A DNA stretch of 64,000 bases from Pseudomonas sp. ICMP22404. Its GTDB lineage: Bacteria; Pseudomonadota; Gammaproteobacteria; Pseudomonadales; Pseudomonadaceae. The stretch covers positions 248,001-312,000 of the forward strand of contig NZ_VCNG01000002.1 of assembly GCF_006227205.1 (NCBI RefSeq), in the 5' to 3' direction. Shown here in pieces: positions 26,060-34,680 of the stretch. The notes beneath the pieces are model-generated. The model saw nothing but the letters and a program-made list of their open reading frames with translations, searched no databases and had not been told where the DNA came from. Position 1 is the first letter of the stretch. The number at the start of each line of letters is the position of its first letter. Both the position numbers and the translations under genes were made by a program.

Positions 26060-27088
26060 TCAATTGTTAGCTTGTGTCGCCGCAGCGCGAGCGGTTTGCA
26101 ACCATTCGTCAAACTGCTGCCGGTGTGCGGCTACCCACTCTTTGGCGTGACGACGGATATCGGCAGGCTTTTTCTCGCCCTCTTGCATCTTCAAGTTCTG
26201 GGCACTTTCGTCAGCGGTGGTGATTTGCATCACTGAGAGGAACTTCAAGGCCGCCGGATTTTTCTGGGCGAAGTCTTTGTTCAACACGGCTTCGACTTTG
26301 TCTACTGCAAAGCCAAGGTTCTTGCCCTTGTACATCGTGTCGACATCATTCTTGCCATCCGGCAGGTCGGTTTTCGGTACTTCCAGCCAGACCACATCCT
26401 TGTCTTCTACCAAAACAGTGGCGATCCACTGGGGGACCCAGGTGAAGTAGAGAATCGGCTGCCCTTCTTTATAGCGAGTGATGGTGTCGGCCATCAGTGC
26501 AAAATAGGAACCCTGGTTTACGTTAATCGATTTCTCCAGGTCATAGGCCTTCATGTGATGGGCGATGACCAGCTCGCAGCCCCATCCAGGGTTGCATCCT
26601 GTCATGTCTGCTTTCCCGTCGCCGTTGGTGTCGAACAGTTTGGCGATTTCAGGCTTTTTCAGGTCAGTGATGTATTTGATGCCATACGCGTCAGCGGTTT
26701 TCTTGTCGATCAAATAACCCTGGAGTACGCCGGGCATGATGTCGCCCGCCTTGACCATGACCTTGTCGCCCCCGGCCTGCTGATAGAACTTGTCGTGCAG
26801 CTTGTCCCACAAGTGCACCGTAAAGTCTGCATCACCGTTACCCAAGGCCATCATCATGACGCTGTACTCTGTCTCCTTGGGCTCTTGTACCTTGTAACCC
26901 AGCTCTCGAAGACCCTCGACGGCCACTTCACCGCGAAACCGCTCTTCAGCAATAGAAGGGAAGATAGGGGTGATCTTCACACCGTCTCCCGGTTGGTTCA
27001 CCGAAGCGTTGGCACAAAGCGACATGGCCGCAATGGCGAGGGCTGTAGCGCAATTGAGCATGCTGCGGGAAAGCTTGAATTCAGACAT
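26060..27088 (-). CDS. ProX-type glycine betaine/proline betaine-binding protein
   Basis: This protein of about 342 residues has a signal peptide (LSRSMLNCATALAIAAMSLCANA, cleavage near SVNQPG) and the large ProX-type binding fold: VKITPIFPSIAEERFRGEVAVEGL, YSVMMMALGNGDADFTVHLWDKL, PGWGCELVIAHH, YFTWVPQWIATVL. ProX-type proteins bind quaternary amines through aromatic boxes. The ATG at 27088 is preferred over one 11 codons upstream because AAGG stands at a usable distance and the signal peptide then has normal length. It is the last gene of an ATPase-permease-binding-protein set on the minus strand, a complete ABC importer. Confidence 0.88.
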   Translation of the reverse strand: MSEFKLSRSMLNCATALAIAAMSLCANASVNQPGDGVKITPIFPSIAEERFRGEVAVEGLRELGYKVQEPKETEYSVMMMALGNGDADFTVHLWDKLHDKFYQQAGGDKVMVKAGDIMPGVLQGYLIDKKTADAYGIKYITDLKKPEIAKLFDTNGDGKADMTGCNPGWGCELVIAHHMKAYDLEKSINVNQGSYFALMADTITRYKEGQPILYFTWVPQWIATVLVEDKDVVWLEVPKTDLPDGKNDVDTMYKGKNLGFAVDKVEAVLNKDFAQKNPAALKFLSVMQITTADESAQNLKMQEGEKKPADIRRHAKEWVAAHRQQFDEWLQTARAAATQANN

Positions 27089-27143
27089 CGTCGCGTACCT
27101 TTTTTGGGGTTTTATCTTCATTGCGGCAGATCGAATGGAAGGG

Positions 27144-28097
27144 TCAGGCGGTCTTGCTCCGCCCCGCAGGCTGTCTCGCGCCGCACAGGCGTAGCAGAAG
27201 GCCTGCGGGACCGGTGTGATACCAGCGCAGGCTTGGGTCGGCTCCGGTGCGGGCGCCCATGGCCTGGGTCAGGCGGTCAAGGAAGATGGCAAGCAGCACC
27301 AGGCCTGTCCCGCCGACCGTGGCCAAGCCCATGTCCAGGCGGCCGATGCCCCTCAGGACCATCTGGCCGAGACCACCCACCGAGATCATTGAAGCGATGA
27401 CCACCATCGACAGGGACAGCATCAAGGTCTGATTGAGTCCGGCCATAATGGTCGACGTCGCCAGTGGCAACTGAACGCGGGTCAGCATCTGCCGTGGAGT
27501 GCAGCCAAAAGCGCGAGCAGCTTCTATTTTGTCCTCAGGTACCTGGCGGATGCCCAGGTTCGTCAGGCGCACCAGAGGGGGCAGGGCGAAGACGATGGTC
27601 ACCAGGATGCCCGGCACGTTGCCGATGCCGAACAGCATGACGACGGGCACGAGATAAACGAACGCCGGCAGCGTCTGCATGGCGTCGAGTACGGGGCGCA
27701 GGACCTTTTCCAGATTGTCACTGCGGGCGCAGAGAATCCCCAGCGGTACACCTAGCAATGCACAAAAGAATACCGATGTCAGTACGAGTGCCAAGGTGGT
27801 CATCGACTCGGACCAGACGCCGATAAGGCCTAGCAGCGTGAGGGTCACAAAGCACAGTGAGGCCATGCGTTTCCCGGCCAGTTGCCATCCCAGCAAAGAA
27901 GACAGGAGGATCCCGATGCTGGGTGGAATGCTTTGCAGAATGTATTCGATGCCGTTTAGTACCTGGTCAATCGGCCAACGGATGGCGCGGAACACATCGC
28001 GAAAGTTGTGCACCAGAAAATTGAGGATGCTTTCAACCCAATCACCCAGTGGGATAGTGGCGACTTGAAACGGATCGAGAAAACTGAACTCGGACAT
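27144..28097 (-). CDS. ProW-type betaine ABC transporter permease
   Basis: This 317-residue inner-membrane protein has six or more hydrophobic segments and the BPD-type cytoplasmic loop EDKIEAARAFGCTPRQMLTRVQLP. It begins with a short hydrophilic part (MSEFSFLDPFQVATIPLGDWVESIL), as in ProW. It lies 55 bp upstream of the ProX-type gene and 96 bp downstream of the ATPase gene, completing an importer. It is homologous to the permease at 5546-6394 (shared motifs LMQTVPTFVYL versus MQTLPAFVYLV, AGI/LNQTLMLSLSMVVIA), so the island has two related uptake systems, possibly for different betaines. Confidence 0.88.
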   Translation of the reverse strand: MSEFSFLDPFQVATIPLGDWVESILNFLVHNFRDVFRAIRWPIDQVLNGIEYILQSIPPSIGILLSSLLGWQLAGKRMASLCFVTLTLLGLIGVWSESMTTLALVLTSVFFCALLGVPLGILCARSDNLEKVLRPVLDAMQTLPAFVYLVPVVMLFGIGNVPGILVTIVFALPPLVRLTNLGIRQVPEDKIEAARAFGCTPRQMLTRVQLPLATSTIMAGLNQTLMLSLSMVVIASMISVGGLGQMVLRGIGRLDMGLATVGGTGLVLLAIFLDRLTQAMGARTGADPSLRWYHTGPAGLLLRLCGARQPAGRSKTA

Positions 28098-28193
28098 CAG
28101 GGCTTACCTCTTCATATCACCGTAGCGGCGCTATAAGGGCCGCGGATACTTCAGGTCATCAGGGACGCGCCAGCTTGGCGGGGCGCGGCTGTA

Positions 28194-29354
28194 TTAATGG
28201 CGGCTGAGCGTTTGCAGTAACTCGCTCTTTGACAGCGTCCCGGTGAGCGCGCCCGAACGGTCCAGTACAGGGACCGGATAGGGCAGGTGGGCTGCAATCT
28301 CCAGCACCTCGTGCAGGGGAGTATCGGTAAATACGGGCTGGTGTTTATGGAGGGTGTAATGCGTGCTGCCACCCGCGCCGCTCGTATCGATATCGACGAC
28401 CCCGAGTAGTTGTCCAAGTTCGTCGATCAAATAACCAAACGGTAGGCCAGCTTTGAATCGTGGTGCTTGGCCATTTGCCTTGCGAACCGATTCCGGATCA
28501 AGCCTGGCCACATCGCCTGCCTTGAGAATGCGGGAGCTGTCGAATCCTTTGAAGAATGTACGCACATAGTCATTGGCTGGTTGACTGATCAACTCTTGAG
28601 GCGTGCCGATTTGCACCACCTGTCCCCCTTCCATGATTGCGATGCGATGGCCGATGCGAACGGCTTCCTCGATGTCGTGGGAGATGAAGATAATGGTCCG
28701 CTTTTGCTCGGCTTGCAGGCGAATGAGCTCACCCTGCATCTCGCTGCGGATAAGCGGGTCCAGAGCGGAAAAGGCTTCGTCCATCAGCAGGATGGTCGGG
28801 TCGTTGGCAAGCGCACGGGCCAGGCCTACGCGTTGTTGCATGCCGCCGGAAAGTTGGTGCGGATAACTGTGCTCCTGCCCTGCAAGCCCGACCTGGGCGA
28901 GGGCTTCCCTGGCGCGCTCATGACGTTCCTTTTCACTGATGCCGGAAATTTCCAGCCCAAAGGCGGTGTTTTCGAGAACGCTCATATGGGGCATCAAGGC
29001 AAAGGATTGAAACACCATGCCCATCTCTTTGCGGCGAACATCGAGAAGCGCTTTGTCATCCAGCCCGGTAATTTCTCGACCGTTCAGATAAATACTGCCG
29101 GACGTCGGCTCGATAAGGCGGTTGAACAATCGCACCATCGTGGACTTGCCAGAGCCTGAAAGTCCCATGATTACAAAGATTTCACCGCGCTTGACGGCAA
29201 AGCTGGCGTCGAAAACACCAATTACTTGGCCCGTTTTCTCGAAAACATCCTTTTTGCTTGCTCCGGCGCTAAGCATTTTCATCGCCGCATCAGGTTGTGC
29301 GCCAAATATTTTAAAAACATTCTTAACGGAAATTATTTCGTCTGGATTAGTCAT
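28194..29354 (-). CDS. ProV-type betaine ABC transporter ATPase
   Basis: This 386-residue ATPase has Walker A (GLSGSGKST), signature (LSGGMQQR), Walker B (ILLMDEAFSALD) and FISHDIEEA. The C-terminal part carries CBS-like sequence (FTDTPLHEVLEIAAHLPYPVPVLDRSGALTGTLSKSELLQTL), as in ProV. In Walker B the residue after Glu is Ala instead of the common Pro, a common variant in ProV. It is the first gene of the importer operon, and 330 bp separate it from the divergent LysR gene, with the ATAAC-N5-GTTAT palindrome in between. Confidence 0.9.
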   Translation of the reverse strand: MTNPDEIISVKNVFKIFGAQPDAAMKMLSAGASKKDVFEKTGQVIGVFDASFAVKRGEIFVIMGLSGSGKSTMVRLFNRLIEPTSGSIYLNGREITGLDDKALLDVRRKEMGMVFQSFALMPHMSVLENTAFGLEISGISEKERHERAREALAQVGLAGQEHSYPHQLSGGMQQRVGLARALANDPTILLMDEAFSALDPLIRSEMQGELIRLQAEQKRTIIFISHDIEEAVRIGHRIAIMEGGQVVQIGTPQELISQPANDYVRTFFKGFDSSRILKAGDVARLDPESVRKANGQAPRFKAGLPFGYLIDELGQLLGVVDIDTSGAGGSTHYTLHKHQPVFTDTPLHEVLEIAAHLPYPVPVLDRSGALTGTLSKSELLQTLSRH

Positions 29355-29685
29355 TGCGTCCCTCCTTTGCGTGTAACGCTACAGCGCACGAAACCAAATT
29401 GAGATCGAGCGTTGGTAATTTAGGCGGGCAGTAATAGAAGATGGATATGCGCATGACCTGTACCTGGTTTTTATTGTTTGCCCTTGTGGTCGGGCTTTTT
29501 TTAAATCTATGGGGATCCGGGTCTTAAATCCAACAACATTTACAGGGCTTTTTGGATAACCTAACGTTATCGTTGCTGGCTGAAGCGACTGCCTTGGCGC
29601 AATCACGACGCTTCTTATGGCCTGGGCTAGGCTATTGAGTTACGCTCCGCCGCTTTCGCGGATGATAGGAGGATGAGGGCTTACC
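29355..29685. other. 331-bp divergent control region between the ABC importer and LysR genes
   Basis: No gene is seen. It contains the operator at 29554-29572 and presumably both promoters. The stretch before the LysR gene ends in ATAGGAGGATGAGGG, a strong ribosome site in front of the ATG at 29686. Confidence 0.6.
29554..29572. promoter_or_regulatory. Inverted-repeat operator, GATAAC-N5-GTTATC
   Basis: The core ATAAC-CTAAC-GTTAT at 29556-29570 matches the perfect sites at 3324-3338 and 30713-30727 in both arms and spacing. It lies 116 bp before the LysR gene and 202 bp before the ABC ATPase gene, the usual place for a LysR protein that controls itself and a divergent target. Confidence 0.65.
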
Positions 29686-30654
29686 ATGCTCAGCAGACAC
29701 GTTGACCCCGATACATTACTGCTTAGGATGCCTTCCCTTCGGGCTGTCAGAGCGTTTGTCGCCGCCGCTAAATATGAAAGCTTTACTCGGGCAGCAGAGG
29801 CCTTGTGCGTATCACAAGCCGCAATCAGCCGGCAGATTCGAGAGCTTGAGGACTCCTTGGGCGCTCAACTGTTCATGCGTTCCGGACGCACAGTAGAACT
29901 AACCGCCGAGGGAAAGATTTTTTTTGAGGCGGCGCAACTGTCGTTCGTTAATATCGCGCAGGCAGCTGAAAGAATTAGAACCGCTCCGACGCAGAAGCAT
30001 ATTCTGACCGTTTGTTGCTCACCTGCTTTTTCTGCGTTATGGCTAACCGAGCATCTTCCGGAGTTTCGTGCGACCAACCCGGATATTGAGTTCAATCTGA
30101 TCACCACTCAGAATTTCGTGAATATGGAACCTGGCGTAGAGCCGGACATCATCATTTCAAAAATTCGCAAGGTGGGGGACGGGTATAAAAGCTACCAGCT
30201 GTGCCACGATATTATTTATCCTGTTTGCTCTCCAGCATTTTTGGAAGCGCATCCCGAACTGACCTCACTTGAAGGGGTACGCGATTCTTCGCTGCTTAAT
30301 CTAAGTCCATATGGACGCTCGGGCGTGGCTGAGCATGTGGACTGGGGGGTGTGGCTGGCCTTTCTGAACGTTGATATCGATGAGCGTCCTGCCGACTGTC
30401 CGCCTATTTTTCATGCCAATGACTACAACCTGATCATGAATATGGTCTTGACCCACCAAGGTGTCGCATTGGGCTGGAATCAGCTTGTCGGGGCAATGGT
30501 CGAAAGGGGCCAGCTTGTTCGTCCCGTCGAGCACCAAGTGACGCTTCGAAACAGTCTTCATTACGTGGCTTGCAATGAAAGGTCTGAATATGAAGATGCC
30601 TGTCGGCGAGTACGGGACTGGATCCTTTCGAAGTTTTCCAGATGGAGCGTGTAG
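29686..30654 (+). CDS. LysR-family regulator (GcvA-like)
   Basis: This 322-residue protein has an N-terminal HTH (SFTRAAEALCVSQAAISRQIRELEDSLG, then RSGRTVELTAEG) and a full effector domain (YPVCSPAFLEAHPEL, GVALGWNQLVG). It is related to the LysR encoded at 3358. Lying between the divergent ABC importer and the Rieske oxygenase gene, with an ATAAC-N5-GTTAT site on either side, it is the best candidate to bind that motif and to control uptake and demethylation together. A strong Shine-Dalgarno (AGGAGGATGAGGG) precedes the ATG by nine bases. Confidence 0.87.
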   Translation: MLSRHVDPDTLLLRMPSLRAVRAFVAAAKYESFTRAAEALCVSQAAISRQIRELEDSLGAQLFMRSGRTVELTAEGKIFFEAAQLSFVNIAQAAERIRTAPTQKHILTVCCSPAFSALWLTEHLPEFRATNPDIEFNLITTQNFVNMEPGVEPDIIISKIRKVGDGYKSYQLCHDIIYPVCSPAFLEAHPELTSLEGVRDSSLLNLSPYGRSGVAEHVDWGVWLAFLNVDIDERPADCPPIFHANDYNLIMNMVLTHQGVALGWNQLVGAMVERGQLVRPVEHQVTLRNSLHYVACNERSEYEDACRRVRDWILSKFSRWSV

Positions 30655-30712
30655 GTTTTCCCTCTGATTACAGAGCAGCTGTAAGCATGGAATTGTCCGG
30701 ATTTGATGGCTC

Positions 30713-30727
30713 ATAACGGCAAGTTAT
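30713..30727. promoter_or_regulatory. Inverted-repeat operator, ATAAC-GGCAA-GTTAT
   Basis: This is the third perfect copy of the ATAAC-N5-GTTAT core. It lies 59 bp after the LysR stop and 185 bp before the Rieske oxygenase start. The spacer differs at every copy while the arms are kept, which argues for a protein-binding site rather than chance. Confidence 0.65.
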
Positions 30728-30911
30728 CAGTTGAGCGACGAAAATGTAGTTTTGCCGACTGAGTGAGCCGTCGTACCCTCTTGTTAAACATGGCTGGGAC
30801 ATGCGTATCGGCGTCTAAGTTGACGATTCTGCGCGCAGGCTTCGTTGGTCATGACGCTGTTTTCCGGACATATTTGCCGTTAACCGTCAGGTTGATGTGT
30901 AGAGGATAATA

Positions 30912-32147
30912 ATGAATAAGCCAACATCCGTGATTGACCTGATTCAAAAGCGCAAAGCACGTCACGCGCTACCTCGTGAACTGTATATCGAACCTGAGGT
31001 GTTTCGTCAGGATCTTGAGCAGATCTGGCACAAAGACTGGATTTTTGCCGGTCATACCTTTGAAATTGAAAAACCCGGACAGTACTTGACGTTGCAGATC
31101 GGCGACTATCCGATTTTAATCATCAGGGATAAGAGCGGCCAGGTCCGTGCTTTTCACAACGCCTGTCGTCATCGTGGTTCTAAAGTTTGCGAGCACGCCC
31201 AAGGCAAAGTCGCGAAGCTGGTGTGTCCTTATCACAAGTGGACTTTCGAGCTGGATGGCAGTCTTTTATTTGCCGGTAACATGGGGGCCGATTTCGACAG
31301 GACTCAATATGATCTGAAGCCGGTACATTGTGAAATTGTCCACACTTACATTTATGTATGCGTCGCTGATAAGGCGCCGGAGTTCGATAGTTTCAGGAAC
31401 TCTGTAAGTCCTTTCATTGCCCCCCATTTCCTGGATAACTGCAAAGTTGCTTTCGAGTCCAATCTCGTGGAAAAGGGTAACTGGAAGCTCGTCTTTGAAA
31501 ACAATCGCGAGTGCTTCCATTGTGACGGTACGCATCCTGAATTGATGAATTCCTTTGTCGAGAATCTGTCGGTTGCAGGAGTCGGGGGCGAAGATGATCC
31601 TGAACTGACTGCGCACTGGCAACGCTGCGAAAGCGCGGGTATGCCGAGCAAACTCGTCATGGATCCGAATGGGCGTTTCCGTATGACGCGCATTCCGCTT
31701 TCCGCGGGCGCCGTGAGTTACACAATGGATGGCAAGCCTGCTGTGGCGGGACGCCTGGATAAAAGCGGGGAGCCGGACATTGGTGCGTTGCTCTACTTTA
31801 ACTACCCGTCTACCTGGAACCATTTTCTCGGCGATCACGCATTGAGTTTTCGCGTACTTCCAATCGGCCCTGGCGAAACGCTCGTGACGACCAAATGGCT
31901 TGTACCCAGTACTGCCGTTGAAGGTGTTGACTACGATATCGACCGGCTGACAAAAGTCTGGCTCGCCACCAACGATCAAGACCGTCGTTTGGTTGAAGGT
32001 ACGCAGGCCGGTGTTACCTCTCCGACTTACGAACCCGGTCCTTTTTCGGACATCGCAGAAAACGGCGTATGCCAGTTCGATGATTGGTATTGTGAAACCA
32101 TGCTGACGCGTCTGCCGGCTCAGATACCACTCAAACCGGTGGATTGA
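30912..32147 (+). CDS. Second Rieske oxygenase alpha subunit (betaine demethylase type)
   Basis: This 411-residue protein has a Rieske cluster at C85/H87 (CRHRG) and C105/H108 (CPYHKW) and the mononuclear iron segment ENNRECFHCDGTHPEL (H203, H208). It is closer to the GbcA/stachydrine demethylase type than to aromatic dioxygenases. No reductase gene is beside it, so it would need the GbcB-type reductase 29 kb away or another partner. A perfect LysR-type palindrome lies upstream and a GAGGATAAT ribosome site precedes the ATG. The gene looks less GC-rich than the gbcA-like pair, and the two alpha subunits are clearly divergent, so they probably take different substrates. Confidence 0.87.
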   Translation: MNKPTSVIDLIQKRKARHALPRELYIEPEVFRQDLEQIWHKDWIFAGHTFEIEKPGQYLTLQIGDYPILIIRDKSGQVRAFHNACRHRGSKVCEHAQGKVAKLVCPYHKWTFELDGSLLFAGNMGADFDRTQYDLKPVHCEIVHTYIYVCVADKAPEFDSFRNSVSPFIAPHFLDNCKVAFESNLVEKGNWKLVFENNRECFHCDGTHPELMNSFVENLSVAGVGGEDDPELTAHWQRCESAGMPSKLVMDPNGRFRMTRIPLSAGAVSYTMDGKPAVAGRLDKSGEPDIGALLYFNYPSTWNHFLGDHALSFRVLPIGPGETLVTTKWLVPSTAVEGVDYDIDRLTKVWLATNDQDRRLVEGTQAGVTSPTYEPGPFSDIAENGVCQFDDWYCETMLTRLPAQIPLKPVD

Positions 32148-32365
32148 TTTCGTGAGACAACGGCCAGCGGTTCTGCGTTGGCCACAACTGCATGTATACA
32201 GCCAGGAAAGGCTTACTGGTGCTGCTGTTTTGCCATTTGAGCGAGATTTCCCAACTTCATCCCGGTCAAGGACAGCAGGGGGATCTCGTCGCCAAAGCCT
32301 CGCTGATTCGAACGGACCTGCCGACGATGAGCGTCGCTTCCTCACGTTGTTCACTCAAAAAAACG

Positions 32366-32394
32366 TTGACATCATTCGACATGTCTCTGTAGGT
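32366..32394 (+). promoter_or_regulatory. Candidate sigma70 promoter of the amide operon
   Basis: A consensus TTGACA at 32366-32371 is followed by a weak -10, TGTAGG, at 32388-32393 (16-base spacer). Transcription from here would make a leader of about 125 nt before the nitrilase-type gene. The -10 is poor, so this is only a candidate. Confidence 0.35.
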
Positions 32395-32413
32395 TGAGCG
32401 CCATAGGTCGCCA

Positions 32414-32514
32414 TTTCGTACTCGAAATCGCAGACCCCCGGCAGTAGTGCTGGGTACATATCGGCTATAGAAGCCCCCGATTTGCGTGAGTAGCGCATTC
32501 GGGGGCTTTTTTTT
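32414..32514 (+). promoter_or_regulatory. Leader RNA with competing hairpins and intrinsic terminator (putative ANTAR-controlled attenuator)
   Basis: Within the 379-bp gap 32148-32526 the last part holds, in order: hairpin ATTTCG-TACT-CGAAAT; hairpin CCCGGC-AGTAGT-GCTGGG at 32437-32454; a small stem GGCT-ATAGA-AGCC at 32463-32475; and a strong terminator with 10-bp arms AAGCCCCCGA/TCGGGGGCTT (32471-32480, 32499-32508) followed by eight Ts. The third stem shares bases with the 5' arm of the terminator, so the two exclude each other. The terminator ends 12 bp before the nitrilase-type ATG. The same operon ends in AmiC- and AmiR-like genes, and AmiR acts by antitermination at such a leader in the known amidase operon. 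Confidence 0.72.
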
Positions 32515-32526
32515 GGAAAAAATAAA

Positions 32527-33423
32527 ATGCCTGCTTTGCGATCCTCTGATGAAACCCAAGTATTTCCGAGCATTACCGTGGCAGCCGTGCAGATGGAGCC
32601 ACGAGTGGGCTGCAAGGCTGAAAATCTGGAAGTGTCGCTACGCCTGATAGCTGAATCGGCCGGCGCCGGTGCGCAGATCATTGTTCTGCCCGAGTTGGTC
32701 AACAGCGGGTATGTCTTTTCTTGTCGCGAAGAAGCATTTGAACTAGCCGAATCCGTACCGGCAGGCCTCACCGTTCAGGCGTGGCAGGACGCAGCCCGCC
32801 AGCACAATGTTTACGTCGTTGGCGGTGTTGCCGAGCAAGTGGGCCACAAGCTGTACAACTCCGCTGTCATGGTGGGCCCGGAAGGTTACGTCGGTACTTA
32901 TCGCAAGCTCCATCTGTGGGGTGACGAGCATCTGTACTTCGAGGCCGGCGATCTGGGTCTACCGGTTTTCCATACGCCACTTGGCCGTTTGGCGATGATC
33001 ATCTGCTATGACGGCTGGTTCCCGGAAGTGTATCGACTGTTGGCCATGCAAGGCGCTGATATCGTCTGTATGCCTACCAATTGGGTGCCCATGCCAGGCC
33101 AGGGCGATCATCCCACGATCATGGCCAACACCCTGGCCATGGCCAATGCTCATGCCAACAGTCTGAACATCATTTGCGCTAACCGTGTCGGGACCGAGCG
33201 CGGTCAGCACTTCGTTGGCAACAGCCTCATTGTCGGTGCCGACGGTTGGCCGTTGGTTGCCCCGGCCAGCGCTGACCGCCAGCAAATCCTCTACGCCGAC
33301 ATCAACCTGAAGGCGTCTCGCCAATCCCGGCATCTCACGACGTTCAACACGGTCCTGCGTGACCGACGCTCCGACATCTACGACCCCATGCTCGGCACGG
33401 GCTGGCCGCTGCCTCACTACTAA
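32527..33423 (+). CDS. Nitrilase-superfamily amidase (carbon-nitrogen hydrolase)
   Basis: This 298-residue enzyme has the catalytic triad Glu in IVLPELVNSGYVF, Lys in YRKLHLWGDE and Cys in MIICYDGWFPEVYR (about 162). It belongs to the aliphatic/R-amidase-like branch of the nitrilase fold and would hydrolyse a small amide to acid and ammonia. It is the first gene of an eight-gene operon with ABC transporter genes, an asparaginase gene and AmiC/AmiR-like control genes, occupying the place that amiE holds in the ami operon. A terminator lies just upstream of the ATG, and no good Shine-Dalgarno is visible (only GGAAAAAATAAA), so expression probably depends on antitermination. Confidence 0.87.
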   Translation: MPALRSSDETQVFPSITVAAVQMEPRVGCKAENLEVSLRLIAESAGAGAQIIVLPELVNSGYVFSCREEAFELAESVPAGLTVQAWQDAARQHNVYVVGGVAEQVGHKLYNSAVMVGPEGYVGTYRKLHLWGDEHLYFEAGDLGLPVFHTPLGRLAMIICYDGWFPEVYRLLAMQGADIVCMPTNWVPMPGQGDHPTIMANTLAMANAHANSLNIICANRVGTERGQHFVGNSLIVGADGWPLVAPASADRQQILYADINLKASRQSRHLTTFNTVLRDRRSDIYDPMLGTGWPLPHY

Positions 33424-33458
33424 CCCACCTCTACAATAAAACTATCGAGGACACCCAC

Positions 33459-34622
33459 ATGACCACCACTCACCCCCTCATCCGTATCGCTGTTCTTGCC
33501 GCGATGGCATTCGTCGCCACCCAGGGTCACGCCGCTGAACCGATCAGGATCGGTGTGGCGGTGGGGCTCTCTGGCGCCAACAGCGTCGTGGCACCCGCTG
33601 TTGTTCAGTCTTCTCAACTCGCCGTGGAGCAGATCAATGCCGCCGGGGGAATACTCGGTCGTCCAGTGCAGTTGGAGATTGTTGATGATGCTTCCGGTGC
33701 AATCGGTGCCCAGAAAGCATTCGATACGCTGGTGCTGGAAAAGAAAGTCGATGCCATTATCGCGATGGAAAGCAGCGCGGCGCGCAACGCCGCTTTGCCT
33801 GTTATTTCCCGAGGTCGCGTTCCCTATATCTATACCTCGTTCTATGAAGGGCGCTCTTGCAATAAATGGATGTATGCCAACGGCTGGGTGCCAGAACAGC
33901 AAGTCGCTCCGGTAGTGGATTACTTCACCCAAAAGCTCGGAGCAAAGAACTACTTTCTTGTCGGCAACGATTACGCCTTTGGCCGGGGCATGCTCAAGTT
34001 TACAAAAGCGTACATTGAGCAGCACGGTGGGAAGGTGATCGGCGAAGAATACCTTCCGATGGACGGCAGTGACTGGACCGCTGTCATCTCAAAAATTCGT
34101 TCCACGCAACCTGATGCGCTTATCAGTGCTACGGCGGGGGGCGCACCTAACGTGTCACTGGCAAAGCAGTTGAAAGCGGCTGCCTTGGCGCTGCCCTACG
34201 GCAACCTGGCCATCGACGAAGGCACGGGTAAGACCATGGGGGATGTCGCTACGGGCATGTATATGTCCGCCTCATACCTGACCAGTATCGATACCCCGGA
34301 GAATAAGAAATTCCTGGCCGATCTCAGCCAGAAATTCGCCGGGAATCTGTCTACGCCAAACGAGCTATCCGAGCCGCAATATGAAGCCTTCTTTCTCTAT
34401 AAGGCCGCGGTGGAAAAAGCCAACTCCACCGACTCCGCAGAAGTCATAGACGCGCTGAAAGATGTATCCATTGTAGGGCCTCGGGGGGTGGTGCAAATGA
34501 ATGCCAGTCGTCATACGCCGCTGGCGATGCGTCTTGGGCAGATCCAGGGCGATGGCTCGATCCGCATCCTTGAAACCCAGGAGGGGGTCAGCCCGGGTAA
34601 CCAATGCCCGAACTTGAAATAG
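33459..34622 (+). CDS. Periplasmic amide/amino acid-binding protein of a Liv/Fmd-type ABC transporter
   Basis: This 387-residue protein starts with a signal peptide (IRIAVLAAMAFVATQGHA, cleavage before AEPIRIG) and has the type I periplasmic-binding fold of the Leu/Ile/Val and amide/urea group (IRIGVAVGLSGANSVVAP, AVEQINAAGGILGRPVQLEIVDD, FFLVGNDYAFGRG compressed: YFLVGNDYAFG). It is similar in fold to the AmiC-like protein encoded later in the operon, but that one lacks a signal peptide. It follows the amidase gene by 35 bp and precedes the permease gene by 58 bp. It would capture the operon's substrate for import. Confidence 0.87.
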   Translation: MTTTHPLIRIAVLAAMAFVATQGHAAEPIRIGVAVGLSGANSVVAPAVVQSSQLAVEQINAAGGILGRPVQLEIVDDASGAIGAQKAFDTLVLEKKVDAIIAMESSAARNAALPVISRGRVPYIYTSFYEGRSCNKWMYANGWVPEQQVAPVVDYFTQKLGAKNYFLVGNDYAFGRGMLKFTKAYIEQHGGKVIGEEYLPMDGSDWTAVISKIRSTQPDALISATAGGAPNVSLAKQLKAAALALPYGNLAIDEGTGKTMGDVATGMYMSASYLTSIDTPENKKFLADLSQKFAGNLSTPNELSEPQYEAFFLYKAAVEKANSTDSAEVIDALKDVSIVGPRGVVQMNASRHTPLAMRLGQIQGDGSIRILETQEGVSPGNQCPNLK

Positions 34623-34680
34623 TCCACTGCTCGATCACTCAGTATCGCTTCACGTTACAGGCTCCCCGGAGGGAGATGTC

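Noticed and set aside
31266..32354. 362-codon minus-strand open frame opposite the second Rieske gene
   Set aside because: The plus-strand Rieske protein has all cluster and iron motifs; the antisense frame shows no domain.
32437..32475. Claim of a textbook ANTAR two-hexaloop RNA motif
   Set aside because: One stem can be drawn with a six-base loop (AGTAGT) but its ends can also pair, and the second stem has a five-base loop; the loop consensus is not clearly met, so only a terminator/antiterminator arrangement is claimed.
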